Origin: Linnemannia elongata
Taxonomy: Eukaryota > Mortierellomycota > Mortierellomycetes > Mortierellales > Mortierellaceae
Assembly (NCBI GenBank): GCA_036320915.1
Contig: JAXBDG010000007.1
Span: 1,674,001-1,738,000 of the forward strand
DNA: 64,000 bases
Direction of reading: 5' to 3'
Positions 48,401 through 57,553 of this stretch are shown here, piece after piece; position 1 is the first letter of the stretch, and each line of letters starts with the position of its first letter. The translations under genes were made by a program, and so were the position numbers. The notes under the pieces were generated by a model. It was given only the letters and a program-made list of their open reading frames with translations, did not search any database and was not told the DNA's origin.

Positions 48401-48613
48401 ACGGTCACCATCCAGGGCAAGACTGGATCCTCTAATAACCCATTCTTGGACGGGGCGCTCAGTCAACTCAGGTTTACAGTCACTTATCCTGCTATTGCTG
48501 ATGTCCCAGCCCAGAGCGACCCTGTTACCGTCGATACTCCACTCCCAGTCCCCACTCCTGTTGCAAATATCCCACCCAAGAGGCCTTTCGCTACCACTCC
48601 TGGATTGTTGTAG
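45444..48613 (+). CDS. secreted mucin-like Pro/Ala-rich protein with C-terminal DUF3712-like domain
   Basis: Five exons: 45444..47155, 47290..47341, 47441..47599, 47710..47721, 47837..48613; 903 aa, all junctions in frame. The start gives signal peptide MLFKHFTLTFVALAASVNVLA. Residues ~25-570 are low complexity, rich in Pro, Ala, Thr, Lys, Glu and Asn. Repeats such as EEPKPETKPAP and ETKPDPQS recur with a period near 39-45 residues toward the end. The C-terminal ~330 residues start at IECLALLMKTQQPLTEAC and form a DUF3712-like domain: GLGSVKLDFMYSGKDFPV, EIPGYTLSVIEARYDVKIN, VSFSPPWAPSTMQGSTVI, NPSNLKLTLGGVKFDV. Exon 4 is a 12-nt microexon encoding VKIN. Skipping the donor at 47,600 gives a stop at 47,656. 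Likely an extracellular or wall-associated protein; function unknown. Confidence 0.8.
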
Positions 48614-49242
48614 TGGTTTTTTTCCTTTTTACTTATTAGTAACGATACCCCCCCCTCCTTACTTTCGCTAATACATTGCAATCAACCCACAGCATACACA
48701 AAAATGCTTTTACTGGTGTATTGTAGAACACTCTGCATTGAGTTACAAACCCTTGTCTTGTTGATGCTGTTTTTAGGGGTATCGATCATAAATTCATGGC
48801 TCTGACAAGAAGCAAAGTTGTCTCATGGTGTACGCGTGTCTTTTGCGATCAATATTTTGCGCGTGTGCCTTGTTGAATACAAACTATGATAGGTGTCTCC
48901 TCGTTAATTTGTGTGCGTTTGAAGGTTGGAATGACTTTGTTTCACCAGCAAGCGCCTGTGTTGACTACGGTAACGAAATTGAGAACACTTTCACAGAGAA
49001 AAAGAAGAAAAAGAAAGAAGATGATGAGTGAACCGATAAATTTAGAAGAGAAGATTGAACATTTTTGTCATAATTTTTTTTTTTCATTTTATAGGTAGAA
49101 AGAGAAAAGTGGTGGGAACTGGACGTCTTGTTTATTTTTTAGGATAGTTATTTGTTGTGCTAGTTACTTTTTGTGCTAGTTAGACGCTGGCGATAGGAAA
49201 AACTGCACAGTCATCAGGATATCGATCTGGATCCGTCTTGTA
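48614..49242. other. intergenic with a diverged repeat fragment
   Basis: No gene. GATAGGTGTCTCCTCGTTAA and the bases after it (near 48,889-48,930) resemble GATGGGTGTCTCTTCGCTGA and its continuation at 52,184-52,225, suggesting an old dispersed repeat. Confidence 0.35.
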
Positions 49243-50222
49243 CTATTCTTCCAGCCTAGTCTTTTCGTCATCTGTAAAGCCCCAATGAAGAGACCCACAG
49301 TGCTCGTCCTCGGCGCCGTAGAACAGCCAGTTGGTGAACCATATCGAGCGGACAACCTGCAAAGGCAACTCCATGAAGGTGTAGATCCAATTGCCCTTGA
49401 CGATCTTGAAGGTTTTCTCGTAGCTCCTGTAAGAATATTTCCGATCGGCTTTTTTCAGGCTATTTCCGCCCTTCGGAAAAAATACTTTGATGGGCGCGCA
49501 AGGGAGCTCAAACTACAAACGCGGAGGAGCCAAGATAGGGGGAGATCGGTCAGGGAGTCCGGGTCCGTGGGCTGGAGCTCTGCTTTGCCGCTAGACGACA
49601 AAGTAGTCGAAAGCTCGGTCAGCCGAGCATCTTGACCGAAGATAAAGGATCCAGTTGTCGTTGATTGAAACCTGAAGAATCGAGCACTTATTGGCGATCG
49701 TCAGAAGAACATCCAGAGTCTGCACCATGACCCATCTCTGATCCGACACGTTCTGGGTCGACTCATCTCCGAAAGTTCCTGGGAGGGTGGTCAGTAAGTA
49801 AAGGTACGCAAGGTGTAAACAAAGACGAATGAACGACAGTCAATCGTCCGGGTTTTTTGCGCATGTCTACTCCCCGGATTATTGGCTATCATTCAATCGC
49901 GGCGTTTACATATGCGAACGTCTACTTATTGAATACCCCTCTGGTGTGAATATGATATGGTTCCTAATTTGTCGCTCCTGGGCCTGATCGAGAGTTGCGA
50001 GAGTCCAAGATGCAAAGCTCGCCACCTTTCCTTCTCATGTCCCAGATCCTGCAGAATGGCACGCACTGGAGAATAGCGCGGTGCTCCCTTCTCCTGAATC
50101 AGCTGATCAAAAATGTCTCGGGGATTATGTCCTTCTAGAGTGCTGGCTTCTGGTACCTTGGCCACTGCAGCATTGTAGCGATCGATTCACTCATGGATAC
50201 TGACGTTTTCCTCATCACTCAT
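49243..50222 (-). pseudogene. decayed gene of unknown family with an early stop
   Basis: Minus-strand coding fragments: from ATG 50222 (MSDEENVSIHE), a TGA at 50189..50187, then IDRYNAAVAKVPEASTLEGH...DIFDQLIQEKG...KERWRALHLGL to about 49,945. A second fragment after acceptor CCCAG starts at 49778 (TFGDESTQNVSDQRWVMVQT...DNWILYLRS), and a third starts at 49426 (SYEKTFKIVKGNWIYTFMEL...FTNWLFYGAEDEHCGSLHWG) and ends at TAG 49243. The TGA lies where a Trp (TGG) would fit. A 40-nt intron could skip it, but that is shorter than any intron in the window. Composition and splice-like borders say it was once a real gene. I do not recognise the family. Confidence 0.5.
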
Positions 50223-50928
50223 GATGGGAGGAGTCAAAGAAAGAGAGAGAGATAGATGCGAGTGGTTGTCAAGGGCTCAGAGGGTCTTCGACGATAGAGT
50301 CCAAGGACGAAGGAGTGAAGGAGGGAGAAGGGATGAGAAGGAGTGTAGGGAGGAGACGAAGAGAGAGATATTTAAATGGGAAAGAAGTCAAGGGTAGAAG
50401 TATAAACGACAAAGGGTGGGGATAAGGCGAATGCAAATGAATGGGAGAAAAAGACTAGAGAGAAGAGTAGTCGAGCTTGAATTTTTTATGCTTAATCATG
50501 ATGGGAACAATTATCATGCACCAAGTAAAAAAAAAAAAATTAGATTCTTGGCATCAATAAAAGGTGTCTATCAGACTCTTATTCTTTCTTTCCATTTCTC
50601 TCCCTCCTATTTGTGTCGACTTCCTATTGTCTATCGCATCTATGGTATATTCCATGCAAGCGCTAATGCCAGTGGAACAAACAAAGGCGTTCGCCAACCA
50701 TGACACGCGTATTCACCTGCAAACTTAAAATTTGTTATACATACAAAAATCAGGATCGGTAGCACAGCCCTTTTTTTTTTGTTTGTTTGTTTGCTTGCTT
50801 GTCTCACCATTTCTCCTCTTCTCTCTTGAATGTAGATCTCACTTTCTCGATGCCGTACACTTCATCCTTAGTCTGCATTGAAATACTTCACCGCTGTTTA
50901 TCCTCTTATCATTTTAATTTCTGTTTGG
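50223..50928. other. intergenic, no gene seen
   Basis: 5' flank of the decayed gene and unremarkable A/T-rich sequence up to the LINE 3' end. Short open frames only. Confidence 0.45.
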
Positions 50929-51600
50929 TTTTTTTTACAATTTATTTCTCTAGTTAACAGCGCAAGGAGGCATTCAAAAAATAAAAAGGCACTATCAAGT
51001 GAATTCTCAAAGTAGCCATAGGCCTAGTCGCTGCCCTTGAGTCCAAAGCTTGGCAGGATCGGCGCAAAAAACGCTCGTATTTTCATTCTGAGACGGAAGT
51101 ACATAAACTACTCGCACACCCGCATTAAGGGGATCCTTCCCATCCTCCCCATCAACGACAACCGCCTCCTTCCTAATTGACTCTCTAACAAACGTGGATC
51201 TGCAGCGGTGGGATCGAAAGACGGGCCCGGACAATGCCTATCCTCATGTGCGGCTAGCGAAGCGCCGCAGGGACAAGAATCAACTCGGGTGCTATGCCAT
51301 AACCATCGCTCCAACTTCCTCGAGAACCAATGTACTTGGATGTCTTGTCTTTGATAGTGATGCCTTGCGCCTACTTTCATACAATCGTCTCCGAGCACCA
51401 AGATTTTCAGATCAGCTTCGAGGCCTGTGCCTCCAGGTAGCCAACAAACTTGTGCAGGACCGTCTGTGCAATCGACTTTGGGGACCGGACGACTGACGAC
51501 CACACAGACAGCATGTTCTTGGGGGTGATACCTTGCAGTAGGTCCGATACGTGCCATTTTGGATCCAGGTCGCGATCGGGGACCGGCTGGCCTTGATAAA
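50929..51600 (-). mobile_element. LINE 3' fragment (copy B), 5'-truncated
   Basis: On the minus strand this begins near 51,600 inside the LINE C-terminal coding part (QPVPDRDLDPKWHVSDLLQG...TVLHKFVGYLEAQAS, then frameshifted to CPCGASLAAHEDRHCPG and RRRLSLMGRMGRIPLMR). It continues through a 3' UTR ending GAATGCCTCC...GAGAAATAAATTGT and a short A8 tail. It matches the family of the 4,102..5,980 copy but carries several frameshifts. It lies upstream of tRNA-Thr and points away from it. Confidence 0.8.
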
Positions 51601-51606
51601 CCGAAG

Positions 51607-51764
51607 TTTTTTTTTTCGTACACAATTTTATTTCTCTGAAAAATAGAACAAAGGAGGCATTTTGACAAACCGTCTGACAAACAGAACAAAGGAGGCATTT
51701 GGAAGTAAAGGGGACTACAGACCAAACTCTTCAGTGAACCATCCGTCAGTCACAGTCCGGTCCG
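51607..51764 (-). mobile_element. LINE 3' UTR fragment (copy A), inserted beside copy B
   Basis: Minus strand from 51,764: CGGACCGGACTGTGACTGAC-like 3' UTR sequence, GAGAAATAAAATTGTGTACG, and an A10 tail at 51,616..51,607. The CAAAATGCCTCCTTTGTTCT block is duplicated inside the UTR. ATAAACCGAAG (51,596..51,606) and ACAAACCGAAG (51,765..51,775) flank the fragment and look like an 11-bp target-site duplication with one change. Copy A therefore probably inserted at or next to the 5' boundary of copy B. Confidence 0.75.
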
Positions 51765-51880
51765 GGACAAACCGAAGTGCACAGTACGTCACCGGCTCTA
51801 TTGATCGCTATTGCTGTTGTGAGTTGGTGGCGTCCAAAGGAATAAAATAGTTAATTTACGTAAAGGCAAGAAACTTCGTG

Positions 51881-51952
51881 GCCTTTGTAGCTCAGTGGCA
51901 GAGCGTTCCACTCGTAATGGAAAGGTCCTCGGATCAATCCCGAGCGGAGGCA
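51881..51952 (+). tRNA. tRNA-Thr (CGT anticodon)
   Basis: Cloverleaf with acceptor GCCTTTG/CGGAGGC and discriminator A, D arm GCTC-AGTGGCA-GAGC, anticodon stem TTCCA/TGGAA around CTCGTAA (anticodon CGT, reading ACG), and T arm CTCGG-ATCAATC-CCGAG. No intron. LINE fragments lie about 106 bp upstream and a diverged one about 70 bp downstream. Confidence 0.92.
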
Positions 51953-52019
51953 ACCTTTTATTTCATTTTCCATGAATAAGTGGGTTTTTTTTTTTTTTTT
52001 TGCTGGCTGGCCGCCTTCT

Positions 52020-52150
52020 TGGCATTTGACTGGAGCGATAAGCTACGAAGAGTAGTGACGATTATTGTCCAGAGCCAGGCTCCATACCGAACTTTAACTG
52101 GTGGATGGCCACTTTGGAGTTTGGTCTAGTCCCTTGTACAAAAATAAAAT
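52020..52150 (+). mobile_element. diverged LINE-like 3' UTR fragment
   Basis: Plus-strand similarity to the LINE 3' UTR at 5,795-5,900: GAAGAGTAGTGACGATTATT, CAGAGCCAGG, ACTGGTGGATGGCCACTTTG, GAGTTTGGTCTAGTCCC. It is more diverged than the copies at 4.1 and 51 kb, so it is probably a related family or an older copy. It lies on the 3' side of tRNA-Thr and points away from it. Confidence 0.55.
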
Positions 52151-52261
52151 AACATAGAGGAGCTTTGTTGAAGAAAAAAAAACGATGGGTGTCTCTTCGC
52201 TGATTTATGCGTGTTCGATGATTGTTGGTTTCCTTCTTTCTTCTTTTTTTGCATGCATCCC

Positions 52262-52325
52262 ACCAAGGGAAAATTTCTTTTTGCTAGGAAGCTAGGCGCC
52301 TCGCACACTTGCTACGATACTACAA
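52262..52325 (+). repeat. single relic of the 1.5-2.3 kb minisatellite unit
   Basis: CCAAGGGAAAATTTCTTTTT, GCTAGGAAGCTAGGCGCC, TCGCACACTTGCTACGATAC matches the minisatellite unit (AAGGAAAATTGTTTTTGCAA, GGAAGAGAGGCGTC, TCGCACACTTGCTACGATAT) at 50 kb distance. Only one unit is present here, so it may be the ancestral dispersed form. Confidence 0.65.
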
Positions 52326-52859
52326 AGACAAATTCATTTGCCACATATCACATATAGCACTTAGTCCCCTGATATTTGGCAACCCAAGTCGGTAGGTGAG
52401 AATGAACGAAGGGGTTGTCGAACAAGCCGCGAAACGTATCTAATAACGAAAAGGTTTTCAATCAAGGCGATCAACCCCGGGCTGTCAAGTAGATTAACCC
52501 TATCTGTTTTTGAGATAAAAACATGAAGAAAAGAGGCGAAACTCTTTGGAGCGACTTGCTTTCCTTCGCTCTCCATTCAATCACCATTGGTATGTCCTTC
52601 AATGTGACATTGAAGCAGTAGTGTTGAATATGATACTTTTTGGCTATCTTCAAGCCGTTTTGATGACGACAAAGGATAGAAGCTTCATGACGCGGACCGC
52701 AAGGGACTGATAGCCAGTTGAGCGCAAAAACTGTGAGTGTGTTATAAAAACAAGACAATGTAGAGATTAGAGGCGAAAAGTGCCATACATTGACCTGGCG
52801 CATGGGTTGTAAAATAATTCGAGCAACCCAAGTTGCCAAATAGTTTAACCTTTTTAATT

Positions 52860-53995
52860 TTCATACTGGTACGAATGCAAACTGGCGCTAATTGAACATT
52901 GCAGGGGTAGTGCCGTACTCTATAGTAGGGAGGGAAACCCGTAGAATCATCGCCATTTGACCCATCCATTTACCACTCAAAATTGAAGCCTGGATACGCT
53001 TTCTCCCGAGCATTTTGACAACCAGCCTTGTCCCGTCGCAGAGTCCTTTTTGGGGATCGATTTTCCGAATGAGAATGATCGGTTGGCCAAACTTCAACTC
53101 AAGCATGTGAGGAAGCAAGCTAGGAGGATTACGAGTGTTGAGAAACATTGTTGAGAAGAAATGTGCCGCCGCTACTGACTCGTTGTCGAGGATAGATTCC
53201 TGATTGCGAAAGAGATTTGGTGGACCACCCAGAAGCATTGTTGTTGCGAGTTGATTAATCTTTCCGAAATCCGCGTTCAGAGGGTAAGAATAACGCTGTC
53301 CTTCAGATTAAAATCGCTGGGCTGAGGTGTGCCGGTTGCAGAGTTTTGAAAAATAGATCTTCCTAATAAGCTACTACTCAAGCTAGTCGTTTGTGGGTGG
53401 ATCGACTGGCGTGAACAAATTGTCGCCTGGTATCTTGATATAGTCGATATGTTTTCTGGAATGAACAACGAGCTCAGTGCTTTTGCCGACACGCAACTGA
53501 AAGTCGATAAAGGCCCGGTCGCTGGTATTGTGTTCCTTGAATCTTATATTTCTAGTGAGCTTTAGGACCTCGACAGATATGCCTCTAGATCGGATCAGGT
53601 TATTTAAGGCAAGCGTCCACAGTCTGATGCCGAGAACCATAATCATGGGCAATAGTGGACGGCACCTAACGGAAATACGACCGTTTCCCCGCCAAAGACA
53701 ACATTCGGTGTATCGGTCAGATGACGGACAAGCCTGGCAACAGCTTCAAAGATGTGTCGATGTTGCATCGGAGCCTCACCCTAAAGATTACGTCAGCGTC
53801 GCGGATTTTCTGTCCGAGTTCCATTCGGTTGGCAAGCTTGAAAGTCGACCCTACGAAAATTGGGATGGGGATCTTGAAGCAAGAGTGGGCTGTGTGACGT
53901 TCAGTTAAACTCAGGGAAGCAATGCCAGACGCAGCGATGACAAAAAGTTTTTTGTTGTGAACATTTTGTCGCCAGTGCACTTTGATAAAAAAATG
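52860..53995 (-). pseudogene. decayed Helitron PIF1-like helicase
   Basis: Minus-strand fragments in several frames keep helicase landmarks in order: VIAASGIASLSL...RHTAHSCFKIPIPI (53,980-53,780); a shifted frame with EAPMQHRHIFEAVARLVRHL followed by NVVFGGETVVF (the DEAPM/GGDFRQ region); LKLTRNIRFKEHN (53,560); and FLNTRNPPSLLPHMLELKFG then PIILIRKIDPQKGLCDGTRL (53,150-53,000). This is the order in PIF1 helicases of Helitron Rep-Hel proteins. At least two frameshifts and the loss of the N-terminal Rep part make it non-functional. A CAACCC-type motif (52,821..52,850) sits at its 3' side. Confidence 0.7.
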
Positions 53996-54518
53996 CAGTT
54001 GGTTTTAAAGATCACAAAATGAAAAGAAAAGAAAAAAGAAGCTATCACATGGCCAATGCACTCGCACATGAGATTGTTATCAAACAACAGAAAGTAAAAT
54101 CAACGAACGGAAAAGAAAAAGGAGGAAAAAAAGCGTTGAATACCAGTTCACTCGGATGAAAGTGGTCCTTCGAATTCTTTCATTCTTCACCTTGGCCTAC
54201 TGGGTAGAGGGACGAATGGAACGGTAGCGCCGTTTTTTGAGATAATCAACATGAGGGAGCGAATGCTGCCTGGTCTGTTTTCTATGGAGATAGTTGTAAG
54301 GAGATTGTGTAGTTTTTTCAGTCACTTTTTCACCCAAGCCAAATGTGTTCTTATTCCTTCACCACATACCTTTGGTGAGCTCAAGGGCCCACTGAGCATT
54401 GTTTTGAGGCAGCTTGCCAAACCATTATATATCCTAATACATTTCCCTTTCTGTTCAGGTATTTACTGAACAAAATGTGGAGACGAAGTTCTATTGTGCC
54501 GCGTCAGAATACCCTGTC

Positions 54519-54560
<42 letters not shown>

Positions 54561-55697
54561 GTGGGAGGGGGAAGGGTATTTCTTCATGCCGTACCATTGG
54601 TGGACCCAAGATACTAACTTGACATTGTCTCGAGGCAGCTTCTCAAGCACGAGATCTTGTCTTGCTACGTTTACTTTTTTTACGTCTACTTATTCACTAA
54701 AGTCAAGAGCGTGCAGCGTGCTTGTGTTTATACTGTTCTTATGTTTACTCTGAGAACCTCACAACACGTCCAATTTTCCCCTTTTAGCAAAGGATCTGTT
54801 GACGCGACATTTTATTTTGTTACTTGTTCAATCTACGACCCAACCGCCGATGCAAGCGATAGGTATCTTTTCTAGGCCGCCATTGATAGCTTCTTCACAC
54901 GATATTTTTGCCTAGTTTTTTTTCCGGCAAAAATAATAGCTGTGGATACTATCATCTACGGTAGTATTGGTGCGTTGAAATAAAGGCACGGACCCATTCA
55001 TCGTTGATCAATAGGAGCTGAGAAGGATATGAATGGGCGCCTGACCGATCGCCTTATTCGCGTGAGAGATAGGTCAAGTCCGAGTCACTGACCAGGAATT
55101 GGCGCAAAGTTGGTGGTCTCTCAGCCTGGTAGACTCTTCCTTTCGCAATGCAAATACAGCAAAAGCGGCAAGAGATGCTGAGACAGCTGATAATGAGCCA
55201 TCCCTTGATCAAAGAATCCCACGAAGCAGTGTACAAATGCATTTAGCCCAAACGGCCTGTTCGATCGACAGTAGTTCTTACAGGAGAGGCAAACATGGCG
55301 CGAAAACAGTGGAAGAACGCGTTTTGGGTGTTTTCTGCTGTCGTCCGTTCATTATTCGGGTGTACGGAGAAATTAGATTGAAGTCCGATCGATTGAATTT
55401 TTTGTTCGCTTCCCAGCACCCCTCCCTCCCCCTTCCCTTCCGTCGAATCAGTGGGGAGATCGCAAGGTTTGGTTGTTTTGACCGACCTCGCTGCCCGTTT
55501 CTGCTTGACTGTTTGACCCCACAACTGTCCCCAGTTGAACATGAGCCGGACTCGCCTTACCCATTCACCTTTTCTCATTCACTCTTTTTCTTCTTCTACC
55601 TTTTCTTCCTTTCTTTTTCTTCTCTTCTCCACATTCACCTCCACTCCCTCCTTTCCTCATTCCTTCCCCCTCCTCCACAACAACACCCTCCCTCCCA
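53996..55697. other. intergenic with T36 tract
   Basis: An uninterrupted T36 lies at 54,524..54,559, which would be a poly(A) tail read on the minus strand, but no element is recognised beside it. The last ~150 bp before 55,698 is C/T-rich leader of the hydratase gene. No gene supported. Confidence 0.5.
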
Positions 55698-56813
55698 ATG
55701 TCCGCTCCTGCAGCTCCAGCCCAGTACAAAGTCGACGTCCAAAAAGCGGTCGGGTACCAGCCCGCACCTCAGAAGGTCGTCTACACTTCCCGCGACCTAA
55801 TGCTCTATGCCCTCTCCATCGGCGTCAAACAAGACGAGCTCAAGTTCCTCTACGAGAACGACCCTCAATTCGCCGCCTTCCCCACCTACCCCCTTGTCCT
55901 CGGCCTCAAGAAGGATACCCATGGTGTTTCCGTTTACGGCGGCGGTGGAAAGGAGGATGTCCCCGGTATCCCTGCGTTTGACCCTAACAAGTTGGTCCAT
56001 GGTGACCAGTCGATTGAGATCTTCCGGCCTTTGCCCTTGGGTGGAGAGTTTGAATTGCATACGACGGTTTCTGGAGTCTATGATAAGGGCAAGGGGATGG
56101 TGATTGAGAGGACGACAAAGATGGTCGACCCCAAGGAGCCCAACAAGCCTTACTCTTCCATGAAGGGGTCGGCATTTGTCCGTGGCTATGGTGGTTGGGG
56201 TGGTCCCAAGGGTCCCAAGCAGGATGCTTATGAACCTCCCAAGGACAAGGCTCCCGATGCCGAGTACGAAGATAAGACCAACGACGACCTCGCCATCCTC
56301 TACCGTCTCTCCGGGTAAGTTTGCGTGCGCCCATTTCAGTTTTTTTTCTCACACTCTGAGTACCCATTCAAAAGTGATCGGATGAGGGATGTTGTTATCT
56401 GAGCACACGTACACTACAAACATGCAAAGTTGACATCAATCCCGTCCTCTACTCTTCCCCTGCCTCACAGCGACTACAACCCATTGCACATTGATCCCAA
56501 GATCGCCCCCCGCGTCGGGTTCAAAAAGCCCATCCTCCACGGCCTCTGTTCCTACGGCCACGCCGCCCACGCCGTCGTCAAGACCCTTGGCAACTCGGAC
56601 GCAAACGCCCTCAAATCCATCACTGGTCGCTTCACCGCCCCTGTCTACCCAGGCGACACCCTCGTCACAAAGATGTGGAAGGTCCCCGCTGAGGGCAAGG
56701 ATCAGGAAAAGGTCATCTTCCAGGTTGTTGCCAAGGAACGTAACCAGATCGTCATCAACGGTGGGTGCGCTGTCCTCTGGGCCAACAACAAGGCTCCTCA
56801 AAGCAAGCTCTAA
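55698..56813 (+). CDS. peroxisomal (R)-specific 2-enoyl-CoA hydratase, MaoC-like
   Basis: Two exons: 55698..56314 and 56471..56813, donor GGGTAAGT and acceptor CTCACAG; 319 aa. The N-terminal half is the partner hotdog domain seen in eukaryotic hydratase 2 and in the C-terminal part of multifunctional enzyme 2. The C-terminal half holds the hydratase-2 motif YRLSGDYNPLHIDPKIA with the catalytic Asp and His, split by the intron after SG. The protein ends QSKL, so the last three residues SKL form a type-1 peroxisomal targeting signal. It should hydrate trans-2-enoyl-CoA to the (R)-3-hydroxy form in beta-oxidation, as a stand-alone ECH2-type enzyme not fused to dehydrogenase domains. Confidence 0.93.
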
Positions 56814-57553
56814 AGCATCATGTTCTTGCTGTACATAGTTCCAAGTTTAGTTGAATAAAAAAAAAAAAAAAAAAAGTCATTTTTCGTGAACATCTGGTTT
56901 ATTATTGCCAAAGATGAGAATTCAAAAGTATAAGAGGAGGAGGAGGAGGAGGAGGAGGAGGAGGAGGAGGAAGAGCGGTGAAAGAGAGTTCGTAAAGAGG
57001 GTGAGAGAAGTCGACAAGTGGGATAAGTCCACCCGCCAAGAGGGTAGTCGTTAAAAAGAAGAGGGGTTGTTTTGATACAAAGAGGGTGGGATATGAGTAC
57101 ATGTACCTGGATCATAATTGACCAGGGTTAGAGTGCGATAGAAGCAACAAAGAAAAAAGAACAAGCAAAAAGAACATAGCAAACATAAGGAAGAAAGTGT
57201 GAACGTGCCTACTCATAGGGGTGGGTGGTCGGAAAGAAGGATAGGGGGATAAAAAATGTACAGAGGTGAGCAGTTTGAGAGGCAAATAATCATGCCTGGA
57301 CACAACCAAACACATAATCGGTCCGGTTGCGCTCAAAGAGAGGAAGGGGGGTAGAATAGGCAGTTCCTTTCAAAAGAATTAAAAAAAGTGGTATACAAGC
57401 AAAGTGGGGAGGTCGATGGCTCACGACGCCATGGCGGTTGCAGAAAAGAAGAACCCTGTCTTTTAAAAGGTCCTGAACAAGTCTATTAATTACCACAAAC
57501 AATTGTATTTTTGTTAGTATCCATGTCGACGACGACGATCAGGACCACGCCTC
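56814..57553. other. convergent intergenic region
   Basis: 3' flanks of the hydratase (plus) and bZIP (minus) genes. It contains an A-run at 56,857-56,874, the GGA repeat and no supported gene. Confidence 0.5.
56934..56972. repeat. GGA trinucleotide microsatellite
   Basis: About 12 GGA units (GAGGAGGAGG repeated) in the region between the hydratase and bZIP genes. Non-coding on present evidence. Confidence 0.85.

Noticed and set aside
47888..48613. Independent gene starting MQGSTVITAID
   Set aside because: The frame continues upstream to acceptor CATTAG at 47,836 and joins in frame through the 12-nt exon to the mucin-like gene, completing a DUF3712-like domain.
54190..54290. tRNA-derived SINE promoter
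   Set aside because: TGGCCTACTGGG resembles a Pol III A box, but no B box (GGTTCRANYCC) follows at the right distance and no element borders were found.
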